DNA of 64,000 nucleotides from Phoma sp. XZ068 (lineage: Eukaryota; Ascomycota; Dothideomycetes; Pleosporales; Didymellaceae). Of this stretch, positions 11,928 through 22,859 are shown piece after piece (the stretch's first letter is position 1; each line of letters opens with the position of its first letter). The notes below the pieces were generated by a model. The model was not told where the DNA came from and searched no databases. It saw only the letters and a program-made list of their open reading frames with translations. A program made the position numbers and the translations under genes. The stretch spans positions 1,798,001-1,862,000 of the forward strand of contig RBKR01000005.1 of assembly GCA_004835665.1 (NCBI GenBank), given 5' to 3'.

Positions 11928-12357
11928 GTTGACGTTACCGGAGGCACTGGTTGAATGAAGTGTAGAAAGTAAGACGCAGAGAGTTGGTGAGAAAGCACAC
12001 TGCAGGTAGATGGAAGCATAAATTGGTGTAGGGTTCGCTCGCACTGTTTGCGCTTAACGTGGTGCAATTGAAACATTACTTTCACTTCGCAGTTAGCGTG
12101 TTGCGGTACTTTCCAATAACGGTAGTGGTGTGGGTAGAGTGAAAGTGCCCTCTCGATGCACTCTCGATCCGATCATGGACAGTCAAGTGAAGCGACCGCG
12201 ATTTTGAAATGATTCACTCACTTGAAGGCGTTGAATCCAGCACTCCTTACTGTTCATCTTACACACGCCTTTCTCACTCAAACGACACCAACAACCGGCG
12301 CCTCTACCAACCAACAACCAATCGACAACCCACTTCAACAAGACAACACTCTACAGC
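11928..12357. other. Bidirectional promoter region
   Basis: Divergent starts at 11927 (minus) and 12358 (plus) leave 430 bp. The last ~120 bases before 12358 are CA-rich and pyrimidine-rich, typical of a fungal 5' UTR. No TATA box was recognised. Confidence 0.45.
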
Positions 12358-13209
12358 ATGTCGTCTTTCGGCATTCCGATAGGGCGACTATACGGACCTG
12401 GATGGCTCAACGGCCAGGTCTGGTTCCCCGGCTTCAAATGTGTCTGGACAGCCGAGACAGACCAATCCAACCACCACTGCCCCGACCCAGAATGCACCAG
12501 CCACATCAAAACGAGCTGCTACGAGAAACTACACGTAGCATTCTGCCTATACTCAGTACCTATGCCCAACGGCCACCGGCGCTTCTGCGGCCACCGCTTC
12601 CAAGTTGAATCCCCCAAGGCCTGTGCTCTGCACGGTTGGGGTGACGCCGACGAGAATCGCGTCTTCCAGCGCGCGAAGAAAGGACTGGCTTATGAGCTGC
12701 CGACTCTGTTTCCGCATGAACAGCCAGGCTGGGAGATGGTGCTGAGTAGTTTTGGCAGTATCCAGTATCCAATGCACATACGAATGGGTCTGGTTGACAG
12801 TGAGCTGTGCTTCGTGCGGGTGATTTCGTGGCTTGAAGACGGCCAGCCAGATCAGGTCGCCGAGATAGCGCGTGTCAAGACGAAGGAGATGCTGCTGACC
12901 GAGACTGATCTGTGGGTAGCGCTGGCACACAAATATGCAATCGAGGAGAATCCAGAGAAAGCGATCCAGGCACTGGTGAAGGCGGAGCAGAACGACGATG
13001 AGTTCAACAACCCCTTCTCATACCGGAAATACACTATTTTTACGCTGAAGGCCGAAGCTGCTAGAAAGCTGGAAGAGAAGAAAGTGAGAGATGTGAGGGC
13101 GGCGGCACAAGCAGCTCAGCGGTTGGTGACGACCAAAGGGGGCAAGAAGGGTGGCCAGCGCGGCGCGGTGGACGCTAAAGAGCTGAGAACAAAAGGGAAG
13201 AAGAAGTAG
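12358..13209 (+). CDS. Conserved hypothetical Cys/His-rich protein
   Basis: A single exon encodes 283 aa, starting at an ATG after a long CA-rich leader. The N-terminal third carries a Cys/His set (CVWTAETDQSNHHCPDPEC, H, C, C, FCGHRF) spaced like a zinc-binding region. The middle is a mixed alpha/beta region without a signature I know. The last ~60 residues are lysine-rich (KKGGQRG to KGKKK), suggesting nucleic-acid or nuclear association, which is inference. No signal peptide or membrane helix is seen. It lies head-to-head with the kinase-like gene. The function is unknown. Confidence 0.75.
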   Translation: MSSFGIPIGRLYGPGWLNGQVWFPGFKCVWTAETDQSNHHCPDPECTSHIKTSCYEKLHVAFCLYSVPMPNGHRRFCGHRFQVESPKACALHGWGDADENRVFQRAKKGLAYELPTLFPHEQPGWEMVLSSFGSIQYPMHIRMGLVDSELCFVRVISWLEDGQPDQVAEIARVKTKEMLLTETDLWVALAHKYAIEENPEKAIQALVKAEQNDDEFNNPFSYRKYTIFTLKAEAARKLEEKKVRDVRAAAQAAQRLVTTKGGKKGGQRGAVDAKELRTKGKKK

Positions 13210-13558
13210 TGGTTCTTGCAGATAAGCAATCGGTAAGTTAAAACGGATATCTCAACTGCCTAACACTAACAGTTCTTTAGTTGTCTTCAGCACCGTTTAT
13301 ATAGGCTGGAATGCTTGCTATGCTTTTATAGCTAAGTTTATGTTATACTAAGAAAACATTAAGCAAAAACCGTAATCCTCTTCGATGTAAGGTTGTGTAT
13401 ATTAGTGTATTAAATATAACAAGAGAGAGAAGAAACATTGGCAGCAGCCACAATTTTAATTACTCATCTACTATTTGCTTTACTATTACGCGGCTTCAAT
13501 TGCTACCACACGGTTTGACTTCGTACTTATAGGAAGCAAGACTCTTCGTTCAAATTAT

Positions 13559-14343
13559 AACTCCTCACTTAAAGCAGGCCAACACAAGCCCACCTTTACT
13601 AACTACGCTATTTCTCTTGCTTAACATTATCCTTGTATTGTGCAAAATAAGTTCTCAGCATGTAAATTTTAAGCGCCACACCCTATACCTTGCAGACCTT
13701 CCTTGACCTGACGTGATCGCAGTGCTATTCCTTACCTATAGCTTGATTTGTCCTCAACAGTATTAATTGCCAACCACAGCTTGGCGTCATCTCTACAACT
13801 TGAAGTTCTATCAATAGCTAGAAAACTCGACTATAGGACAAATTCCCGCCACAGCACGACCCCCCATTCAAAGCATAATTTCCTCTCTATAGCATAACTG
13901 TCTGTTCACAGCACACCAATCCAACTTAACTCTCACCTCCTCTGGCATCGATATCACGCTATTATTAATGTACGATGTATAGAAAAAGCCTGACAACATT
14001 TAAACTCTATGCTACAAGACTTCTATATCCTGCAAACCTTCCTTAAAATAACGTAACTGCAGTGCTATTCCTGACGTATAGCTCGATTTCCTCTCCACAG
14101 CACAGCTTCCTCTCTATAGTACAACTCCCTATTTAAAGCACAACTTCATTCAAACCAGACCAACACAAATCCACCTCCTACTACCCCCCCCCCCCCCCCT
14201 TTCCCCTCGTCCTGCGGCGTTCTAACCATCACATATTTACAACATAGTATGAAAACAGTCCTCTAAACATTCAAACTCTATACCACGAAGTTTTACACTC
14301 TGCAAGACTTCCTCAACACGACATGATTGTAGAAGCGCTGCTG
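13559..14343. repeat. Three degenerate tandem copies of a ~220-bp non-coding element
   Basis: Three blocks, about 13559-13777, 13896-14110 and 14125-14343, share an ordered set of words. Each has an AACACAA/CCACC-type start, a TATG-AAAA stretch, then ACATT-AAACTCTAT or its decayed form. All share a TGCAgACCTTCCTt anchor (13691, 14031, 14301). Copies 1 and 2 also share AGTGCTATTCCT and TATAGCT-GATT. Copies differ mainly by transitions, as expected of RIP or long neutral decay. No coding capacity is visible. Confidence 0.6.
14184..14199 (+). repeat. Poly-C homopolymer, 16 bases
   Basis: An uninterrupted run of 16 C residues lies inside the third degenerate repeat copy. Such runs are length-unstable in growth and in sequencing, so the exact count is uncertain. 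Confidence 0.85.
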
Positions 14344-14664
14344 ATATGGTAGGGAATGTCCAAGATTAAAACCAGGATATGCAGCTATGCCGTGGGATGG
14401 AGCGCTTCGAACGTTTTTACCAAGAGAAGTGCATCAGTCTCTTCCTCAACGCCAGCGACACGCTCATCAGAATCAGTGACGTCTGAAACATGAAAGAAGA
14501 AGGCACGACAGCCGTGTTGGTAGTTGAGGTAGAATGGAAATCATATCTTTGTATGTATTAGGGTATCATAACCTCTCTATTTCCCGCGCTCGCTCCGAAT
14601 CCCACTCAACCCACTGCATCCCTAACCATCCACGCTACAACCCCAGCGACTACAACCACGGGGT

Positions 14665-17600
14665 CTACTGCCCCGGCGCAGCGCTCCCAGAGCTCTCCCC
14701 CGCAGTATCCCTCCCCTGCAACCTGCGCTGCCTATGCTCCTCCTCTAGCAAACTCTGCTTCTTGATATACTCCATGACGATCTCGTCTTCGGTCAACTGC
14801 TTACTCGCATTCGCTTGTCTCTCCTTCTCCGCCTTTTCGCTCTCTTCGAGGACGCGTTTCAGTTCTTCATCTTCAGCATTCGCATCCGTGGATCCCGCAG
14901 CAGGAATAGTCCCGCTTTGCTGCGCCTGGTAGTCCTGCGGGTAGTGCGCCTGCAGGTGCGCGAGTTCCTTGCTTTCGGCGATAATGCGCTGGAAATCCGC
15001 GTCGTCTTCTGTGTCGCTGGAGTCCCACTCCGAGTCGCTTCCGTGCTGGCGGCGCCGACTCGTTTCGAGGAGGGATTTGCGGAGTGTTTCCTCGAGAAGC
15101 TTTTGTTCTTCTTCGGTGGCGCCGCTGCGGCCCGCTTCGGAGATGCTGGCTTGCATTGCGCGCTTGAGGGCTGCTTCTTCGTCCTGCTCTGTGGCGTTGG
15201 CGGGGGCGCGCTCGAGCTCGGCGACGGAGGCCCGGATGGCGCGAGCCATGAGTTGGTCTTCGTCTGCGTTGCCGTGGGAGTTTTCGGCGACGGAGGCGGC
15301 TATTGCGGCTTCGAGTTCGCGGCGCTCGGCTTCTTCTTCGGCGATGAGTTGGGCTTCGAGGTCGGTCCCTGAGAGCTGGGATTGTTGGGACTGCTGCGAC
15401 TGCTGGGACTGCCCGGTGGAAACTCGTGACAGCTCTTGTACCTTCCAGGCGGGGAGGGAGGAGTTCGATCGAGAAGCCGGCTCGATGCTGGCTTGGCTGT
15501 AGCTGCTGTGAGGGCTCATGGCGGGCGGGAAGTTTGGGCGCGCTTCCGGCTTCTTGAACTGCGAGTTTACTCTGTTCCACCGATCTTCCTTCCTCTTCCT
15601 CTTGTCGGCTACTAGTGAGTGCAAGGAGTCCATGGTCTCTCCTCCTGGGTTCTTCTTCTTCTTCATGTTCACCTTGACGATCTTCCATTTGCTGACAATG
15701 TCCGCTCTCTCCTGGGGAGAGACCGTGATGGACTCATCGTAACCCTGTGAGATGCGTGCTGCGATGATGTAGTTCTGCACGCCGCTTCCCTTACTCTTGA
15801 TCATTTCCTGGTACAAGCCCTTCATAGCGTATCCGGGGACAGCCCATGCGCCGCCCATGACACGGAAAGGTACACTAAAGATGCCGCGGCCCATGCCCTT
15901 TACGAAGCCCACGCCACCTTCTTTCTTAGCTCCTTTGTAGGGGTCGGTGACGATTCCAGTGATGCCATCGTAGAGTCCAAAACCGAATTGCTATGAAAAA
16001 GATTAGCCAACGTAAGATCCATCTGTTACTGTAGTGCTCACCTTAGCCGCTGTGCTGAGCCCACTCTTGAGGTCAGTAACGTTGTCAACCTTCCTCACCT
16101 CGCCACCGTACAGCTTGGGTACGTTGTGGAAGCCCTTTGCGACGTTAAGAGAGAAGTCCATCGGTGACTTGAAGCCCGCACCAACGATACGTGCGAGTCC
16201 CTTGCCAGTGTCGACGGCAGAGTCGACCTGCATGTTCTTCAGGTTGTCTGAAAAGTTCGACGACGAACCAGTCTCTGAACGAGGCACGCCCGAACTGGAC
16301 GCTGAGTTCTTCCGCTTGGGACCACATCCATCCGGGGATAGAAGTCGGCCACGGTCGCGAGACGGAGATCGGGAATGTTGTGCAGATGCTGAGAATGCCT
16401 CGGCCATGAACGTAGACCTATGTGACGGCGACCCGGGGGCGCCCGGACTCGTCACAACAGTAGACATGGCTGGTTTTTCGTTGCTTGCGCTGGGAGACAA
16501 CACCGATGGAGGTGTGGTTTGGCCGCTCAACATTGAGTCTGCGCCTGTGGCGGTTCTCGAATTCGTTGGACGGCCACCGCGGCTGGACTCTCCTGTGGTC
16601 GACGTTTCTTCAGAGCCCTGTGACTTCTCCTTGCCTTTCTTGGAGGCTGCTCTTGCATCAGGATGTATGTTGAGCAATTTCAAGGTCTGAATAGGCATAT
16701 CCGCAACGCCCATCATCATCGATGTCGCTGTTCCGGTGAGTGCACTTGCTGCTCCAGAAATCGGATCCCAAGGGCCTTCGTCTGTCTGGTACTCGCGGGC
16801 ACGGGCGCTGCATGATTTTGTTAGTACTGCATAGGTTGTGGTCGATGAGTGGACTTACAGCTTCAACTCTTTGAAATCTATCTCGCCCTCCTGAGCAAGC
16901 ACAGTCGCTGCCTTGGCACTAAGCTTGACCTGTGTTCGCTTCACCCGCCAGACAGCTGGCCGATTGGAAACCACAGCACATCGCAAATCGTCGTAGTTCA
17001 GCATCTGATGGAAGGCCTGCGCTCCAGTTTGACTTCCATTCTCTTGCTTGATCTTGTTGCAGAGCTCCTGCGCTCGCTCCAAAGACTGAGGCTCCAACGC
17101 CTTGTTGATTGACTCAGCCAGCTTCTCAGCTGTCAAGTCTTTGTATGGAACAGGATCAGGACCCGCGCCAGCTCTGGCTACCATGGCACCCCAGAAAGGC
17201 TGGTCGCCGAAGAAGGGGACAACGACCGTTGGTCTTCCGGCAGCAATACCAGCAGCTGTTGTGCCGGCACCACCATGGTGTACTACAGCTGAGACGCGCT
17301 TGAACAGCCAGTCGTGAGGGCAGTTTCCAAGCATAAACACTCCCTCTGGAATGCCAAGCTCGTCAGCTCCAAGGCCGCCCCAACCCTTCGACACCAGGGC
17401 GCGGCGCCCGGTGATCTTGACTGCGTCCATGATCAACTTCGTCATGGCGTTTGGATCGTCGACGACGATTGAGCCGAATCCAATGTATACAGGCGGTTCG
17501 CCTGCGTCGAGGAACGCTGCAAGTGCTGGTTCGGGAGTGTAGTTCTGCGCCAAGTCGAGGAAGTAGAAACCTGCGATTGAGATGTGATGGGACCAATCGG

Positions 17601-19019
17601 TCGGTTTTGGGATCAATGCAGGAGACCAGCAGTATGTGAATGGGACCTTCATCCGGGCCAGCATTGCGGGTGCCCATATCATGCTGATGGGGTCTAGCGA
17701 CAAACTCTCTTTACGGAATCTATTGATGATGTCGCCGAGGCCTTGCCATGTCAGCAGGTCAACCATGATGTACGACATGTAGTTTGTGATGGTGGGGTCG
17801 GCGTTGGACGATTGGATGTTGGCGAGAGGGTGGGGAAACTGTTGCGTAGGCGACCAAGGCATGCTGTCTGGATGTTAGGTAATTCTATAGCTCTTTGAGA
17901 GGATACATACGTGAACATCATGTGCAGTGGTATGCCCAGCTTCTCTGCGCAGTGGACGTGGCCAAAGGCGGGAGGGTTTGCAATGATGGCATCAGCGACG
18001 AAGGGCTTCTTGAGCTGCTCAGGCAGTTGCTCCTCGATGCCCATCCACTCTTCAACGGTCTGCTTGAGTGGATCCACACCCAAGCCATTGCCAGTCTCTA
18101 TGCATGACCTCCAGGTCCCGCGCAAGATCTCTGCAATTCCCTTCCGTCTCTTGCCAACGTCGCCGCTCCAGATTGTGTCCATGCCAGGCATCAGGCCAGG
18201 GTTCTTGACCATGAACGCCATGAGCTCGGCCGGATCGCCGCCAATGCTGAAGAACTCCAGGCCATTCTCAATGACAAAGTCCTTGAATGTGGGGTGGGTA
18301 GCTAATCGCACTCGGTGGCCGTATGTGTCCTTCAGCACCTTGCCCAGCGCAACAAAGGGCTGCACGTCACCTCTCGAGCCGACAACTTGTATGACGACGT
18401 TCAGAGGCGGTGGGGGGCTCTGTCCAGCAGCGCCGCCAAGAAACTCCGGGATGTAGGGCGGCGGTGGCTCTGGGTCTTCTTGGACGTGGGTGAGGTTGCG
18501 CTGGATCTGCGGCAGGATCAGCTGCGACAGCGCACGGCTCTTCTGGTTGATGCGAATGTTGACGCGACCGTCTTCGGCGACGGTCGCATTCGTGTCGAGC
18601 TCGTCATTGTCGCTGTGGAGCGTGCCGGGGACTTCGCTGTAGGCGGGCGGGGGAAAGTCGGCGGGCGGCGCGTGGTGTTCGTCGACATGGCTCAGGTCGT
18701 GGTGGGATTGTGCTGTAGTCCTGCGCAGGTGGTTTAGCATGGGGTCATTGTGGGAGCACAAGTACACTGACGTAGCGGAGAGCTGCGCTGCATCTGAAGG
18801 TCGATAAGAGCCGGCATACGACGATGCCTCAGGCTTGGGCTCTGGCCGACCTGGCGCATTGCGCTGCGGTGCTGGAGGTGCCTGAGGCGTGTCGTCAGGC
18901 GCATATCCCGGTGGTTGTGCTGCACCTGGTTCTGAGTACTGCGGTGGTTGTGCAGCTTGTGGTGGGGCACCGTCGCGCGCGTTCGCGTCGGCGGGGTTGT
19001 TGGAGCTCGACATCGACAC
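14665..19019 (-). CDS. Sterol/UDP-sugar glycosyltransferase (GT28-type) with PPxY and UIM motifs
   Basis: Four exons on the minus strand (19019..17911, 17863..16859, 16807..16042, 15990..14665) encode 1401 aa. Introns are 47, 51 and 51 bp with GTATGT, GTAAGT and GTGAGC donors. The N-terminal 200 residues are Pro-rich and contain four PPxY motifs (residues 25-28, 36-39, 124-127, 186-189). The glycosyltransferase runs from about 207 (VVGSRGDVQPFVALG) to about 660, with the C-terminal donor-binding signature HHGGAGTT at about 565 and GDQPFWG after it. Residues ~700-1090 hold a Ser/Pro-rich linker and a conserved block with KSPMDFSLNVAKGFHN and QFGFGLYDGITGI, as in fungal sterol glucosyltransferase homologues. 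The C-terminal part has UIM-like helices at about 1178-1196, 1203-1218, 1230-1246 and 1253-1269. It probably glycosylates a sterol or lipid at a membrane. The ubiquitin link is inference. Confidence 0.88.
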
Positions 19020-20239
19020 TCAAGAAAAGGAGGGTATCAAACAAGCATCCCAGCAGACGAAAGGATTGAAGTAGGGATAGCGAGAAAGCAAAGACGGGAT
19101 CTGCGAGCCTGATATCCAAGTAACGGGAGCATGCGCTATGATGCCGAGTTGCGGGGGTGTCATTGGCTGTAACTAGCAGCCGTAGATGATACTCGTCATC
19201 GGTGGCGGTGCTTCTCAGGCTCCAACATCGATAGAAGGCTTGTGAATGCATGCCCGCCTACCAAGCCACTTTACTACGTACATGGGCTTGCTGTAGTTCG
19301 CGAACGCCTACCATACTTCGTTCCTTTTGCCGATAATACGAGTAAACCGACAAGGCGAATTCACCGACACCACCAATTCACCGACCCCTTCCACGAATGT
19401 GATTATTGAACTTATCCTCTATGCACGCCAAGGATTCTCTACTTCACAGAGTTCTTTCAAATCCGAAACACGTTTTGCTGGTGTGCAACGCGTGTCAAGG
19501 CAGACTCTCATGGTCGTTGCTTCACTTCGTATTTCTCGTATAGCGTAAAGCGGATACATGAACATGTGGAGACGGACTCTGAAAGACATGAATCTAACAT
19601 CTTCAAACTTTCCCTAGCCTCAACACATGATGATTTTCTTGTGCCGTCAACCATCAGTTCGCTCTGCAGCTACTTGGTGCGAGGTGTGAGCTCCTGCCAG
19701 CCAACTGCCTCCACCAACTCCAACAATTGAGCGAGGGAAACAACCTGGAACGATCGACACCATTTGCTGGCTCTTATCAATCCTTCACCTGCGTGTACGA
19801 TCTCCTCCCTGGTTGAGCTGCATACTACCGACGGTAATTGTACAAGTGCATGGAAATGACACAAACTCACATCCCACAATAAGACCAATCTCATCACAAA
19901 ACGATCGGACGTGCGTGAAGTGAACGAGATCTCCAGTGTTGATATTTGACCTATTTAGGTTTAGTTGTTGGACCCTGACACGATGCCGGCCGGCGCGTCA
20001 TAGCTCAAGCTCATAGCTCAGCTGCTCGTCAGCATCGTCGAGCAGCAACATCGACGTGTCGTGGTTGTACACATCATCGTACTTCAAGCATAGCGAATCT
20101 AAATCCTATTGGCTTCTTCGAAACCACGTGCACCGCGTGCCACCTCCGTTGTCGCTACTACACTTTCGAGCTTGCATCAGATCCCATTCACATAACAGCA
20201 GCATACTTGCATTGAAATCAGTTCTGGACTTTAACCCTC
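19020..20239. other. Intergenic/promoter region, no supported gene
   Basis: Divergent starts at 19019 (minus) and 20240 (plus) flank 1.2 kb. Open frames of about 70 codons (19327..19548 plus, 19670..19897 minus) lack recognisable features. No RNA gene or repeat is recognised. Confidence 0.45.
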
Positions 20240-21258
20240 ATGATTTCCACGAGATTATTGCTGGCTGTCGCCACCTGGCTCGGTGGGACAGCAGCTTGGA
20301 ACACAGACGGTGACTACGCAGCAACCAGGCTGAGACATCTCACTGACATGCAAAGTACACAACCAGATCGGCTTCATGGCCGAAACCTTCCTCCACCCGG
20401 AGACGACTTCACTCCTCGCCGAGATACTCGAACCACAGTACAACGGCTCCATAGGTCGCGCCGCTGCCTGGGCGGACGGCTACGCACATACAGCCGAAGG
20501 ACGCTTCTCATACCAGTGGCACTGGATCGACACACACGACCATCCGCCTCAGCAATGCACTCTCAACTACACAAGCGACTGTGCCGAGGGAGGCTGCGTG
20601 GTCAGCGCTATTGCGAACCAGACCGGGATACTGAAAGGCTGCATTGATGATGTGAGGAGCGGCGCTTTGAGCGGAGGCAGCAACTTGACGTGCTCTTATG
20701 CACTTAAATGGGTGTCGCATTTCCTCGGCGACATTGCCCAGCCACTGCACGCATCTGGGCGAGCTGCAGGCGGGAACTTCTACCGCGTAAAGTTCGCCAA
20801 CGTCTCAACCGAGCTGCACGCCGTACGTACCGTCCCATCATCATCATTCACTAGTCTGACAAACACAGGTCTGGGACGGATTCATACCCTACTACGCAGC
20901 CGCAGTCGACAAACCCTTCTCCACCCTCTCCATCGACCCATTTTTCGCGAACCTCGTTGCTCGCATCCGCAGAGACGGCTTCTACGAAGCCCCATATATG
21001 TGGATAGCGTGCAGCGACCCGTCTACACCCGTAGAGTGCGCAACAACATGGGCGACCGAGAGCAACAAGTGGACGTGCGACTACGTCTACAGGCGTCTCC
21101 GAGGCGACGAGGATCTCGGGTATAATGGATATGCTGACGGGGGTGTGCCGATCGTCGAGTTGCAGATTAGCAAGGCTGCGTATAGATTGGGTACTTGGTT
21201 GAATAAGTTGGTTGGAGCGAGTGGGCCGGGTGGGGAGCAGGAACTTCTCGAACTTTGA
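20240..21258 (+). CDS. Secreted S1/P1-type zinc nuclease
   Basis: Three exons (20240..20309, 20356..20822, 20869..21258) encode 308 aa. Both introns are 46 bp (GTGACT/CAAAG and GTACGT/CACAG). The signal peptide is MISTRLLLAVATWLGGTAA, cleaved just before Trp, as required because the mature N-terminal Trp is a zinc ligand in this family. Further ligand-bearing motifs are visible: WNTDVHNQIG, WADGYAH, WHWID, SHFLGDIAQPLH and ELHAVWD. Cysteines are placed as in fungal P1 nucleases (CTLNYTSDC, CDY). Length is typical. It is expected to be secreted and to cleave single-stranded nucleic acid and 3'-nucleotides, for phosphate scavenging or host-nucleic-acid digestion. All visible zinc-site motifs are intact. 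Confidence 0.9.
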
Positions 21259-21737
21259 GGGCAACATTATCAGCACTCAATTGAGCTCGGCCATCTTGAC
21301 TTGGACGCACCACACAAACTGCAGAAGGGCTGGGAGCGGGCTATCTCGGTGCCAGGTACGGCAGACATCGTCCTTGGGAATTCCAGCTGCACGATCACAT
21401 CACTTGCGGACACCACAGACCGAACCTGCGTGAGAGAAGGCAGGGAAAAGTAAGCAACGGATCTTATTGCCATGCGTGAGACGGAGGCACCGGAGTAAGC
21501 TGGGCTTGACTTGTATGCAAGGGTCACAGAGGTGCGGCACGGAGAGCTTAGGTCTGTAAGCAGCGGCCCGAAGCGATGACGGGGGTGACCAGAAGAGTAG
21601 CCATGGCAAACGGGGGTATATTTAATCTAATTCCTCTAGCACGCTGTCTCCTATTGCTTCTGAATGTCGCCATTTACTCCTGTTGTTGCTGTTATGACCT
21701 TAATATTTTCCACCAACGCCGTTCAAGCGCCGTCAAA
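21259..21737. other. Promoter region of DUF829 gene
   Basis: The gap follows the nuclease stop. An in-frame upstream ATG at 21576 would add 54 residues with a Cys-run (CCCCY). I treat this as non-coding because the family's conserved part begins after 21738. Confidence 0.45.
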
Positions 21738-22586
21738 ATGACTGCCGATCCAGTTTTCATCAAGCTGGGACCGCACATATCCCTCTTCACCCCTCTAGAC
21801 GCCTCGCCCACCGAGCTTATTATTCTATGCACTTGGCTTGGGGCGGGCAAAAAGCACATCGCCAAGTACACGGCTGGATACCGCCAAATTGCTCCTACCG
21901 CAAAGATCCTTCTCCTCGAATCGAGTGTGTGGAACATCGCCAGCCCATACGTACGACAGTGGGTCGCCATTAAGCCAGCGGCAGAAGTGGTGCTCAGAGT
22001 CCTTGACGACTGCGGCGACACCAAGAGATCTGGGGCCAAACCCAACATCATCATTCACACCTTTTCAAACGGTGGCACAAACTCTGCAACGCAGCTGCTT
22101 ATTGTGCTACAGCGGCACTTAGGCCATGCTATCCCTGTTATTGGTATTCTATGTGACAGTGGCCCTGCACGCGGTACCTATCGCAAGTCGTTCCACTCGA
22201 TGCTTCTTTCGCTCCCTCGAGGTCTCGTCTGGCGAGTCGTAGGACCCATGATTATCATCGTAGTCATCAACGTACTCTTCGGCTCTCAATTCCTGGGGTG
22301 GGAGAAACCCGAGAGGATTTACCGACGCACACTACTTGATGCACGCTATGTTAACTGCAGGAGGATCTGCTATCTGTTCTCCAAAGCTGACACGCATGTT
22401 GACTGGGAGGATATCACAAGCCATGCGGAAACGGCCCGGGCTAGAAACTGGGATGTCAGCGAGCTGGAATTTCAGGGCACCCCACATTGTAACCATATCT
22501 CACTGTATAATTCAGAGTACCTATCTGCCATGGAGCGAGTGTGGAGGAAGGGCCCTTTGGCCCCCGGATCGCGCGCGTTGCTGTGA
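21738..22586 (+). CDS. DUF829/TMEM53-type alpha/beta-hydrolase-fold protein
   Basis: A single exon encodes 282 aa from an ATG in good context (GTCAAAATGAC). The fold markers of PF05705 are present: LIILCTWLGAGKKHIAKYTAGY near the N terminus, IIIHTFSNGG as the nucleophile elbow with Ser, CDSGPARGTY, a hydrophobic helix WRVVGPMIIIVVINVLFG, then YLFSKADTHVDWEDI and HCNHI near the end, where the Asp and His would lie. Human TMEM53 is a nuclear-envelope relative. Fungal members are uncharacterised, with lipid or ester substrates suspected. No signal peptide. A catalytic triad is plausible but not proved. Confidence 0.8.
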   Translation: MTADPVFIKLGPHISLFTPLDASPTELIILCTWLGAGKKHIAKYTAGYRQIAPTAKILLLESSVWNIASPYVRQWVAIKPAAEVVLRVLDDCGDTKRSGAKPNIIIHTFSNGGTNSATQLLIVLQRHLGHAIPVIGILCDSGPARGTYRKSFHSMLLSLPRGLVWRVVGPMIIIVVINVLFGSQFLGWEKPERIYRRTLLDARYVNCRRICYLFSKADTHVDWEDITSHAETARARNWDVSELEFQGTPHCNHISLYNSEYLSAMERVWRKGPLAPGSRALL

Positions 22587-22859
22587 CCGCTACGACAGAG
22601 TCTTACACGTGCTTGTTTCCAAGTTTTGTTGCGTTTGAGTAAATGCTTACTGGGTCTGTTGTGTTAATTCAATAGAACATTTTCACATTGGAGCGGCGAG
22701 ATAGACTTAATACACAACGTGGTTCTTTAAGCTTCTTGCCAGGTTGCGTTATCTGCGTCATACTCTGTTATAAACTTCATTTTCTTCGACCAACTTTGTT
22801 CAAGTATAATGGACAGACTGTTCCGAATGCATTTGCGAGAGATTTTAGTGTCAATCAAT
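22587..22859. other. Spacer after DUF829 gene
   Basis: Short AT-rich spacer that merges into the decayed PAQR-like sequence. No other feature is recognised. Confidence 0.4.

Larger units (their letters stand above)
13210..14664. other. Gene-free AT-rich spacer with degenerate repeats
   Basis: No gene is supported across 1.45 kb. The centre holds three diverged tandem repeat copies (annotated separately) and a C homopolymer. The sequence is strongly G-poor on the plus strand. The right end approaches the 3' end of the glycosyltransferase gene. Confidence 0.6.

Noticed and set aside
14815..15372. Open plus-strand frames over the UIM region
   Set aside because: Antisense shadows of the glycosyltransferase last exon, rich in repetitive Phe/Gly/Leu translation.
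18734..18780. Possible 47-bp intron (GTGTAC...GCGCAG) in glycosyltransferase exon 1
   Set aside because: Removing it breaks the reading frame into stops, while retaining it keeps one continuous frame. RNA data could still revise this.
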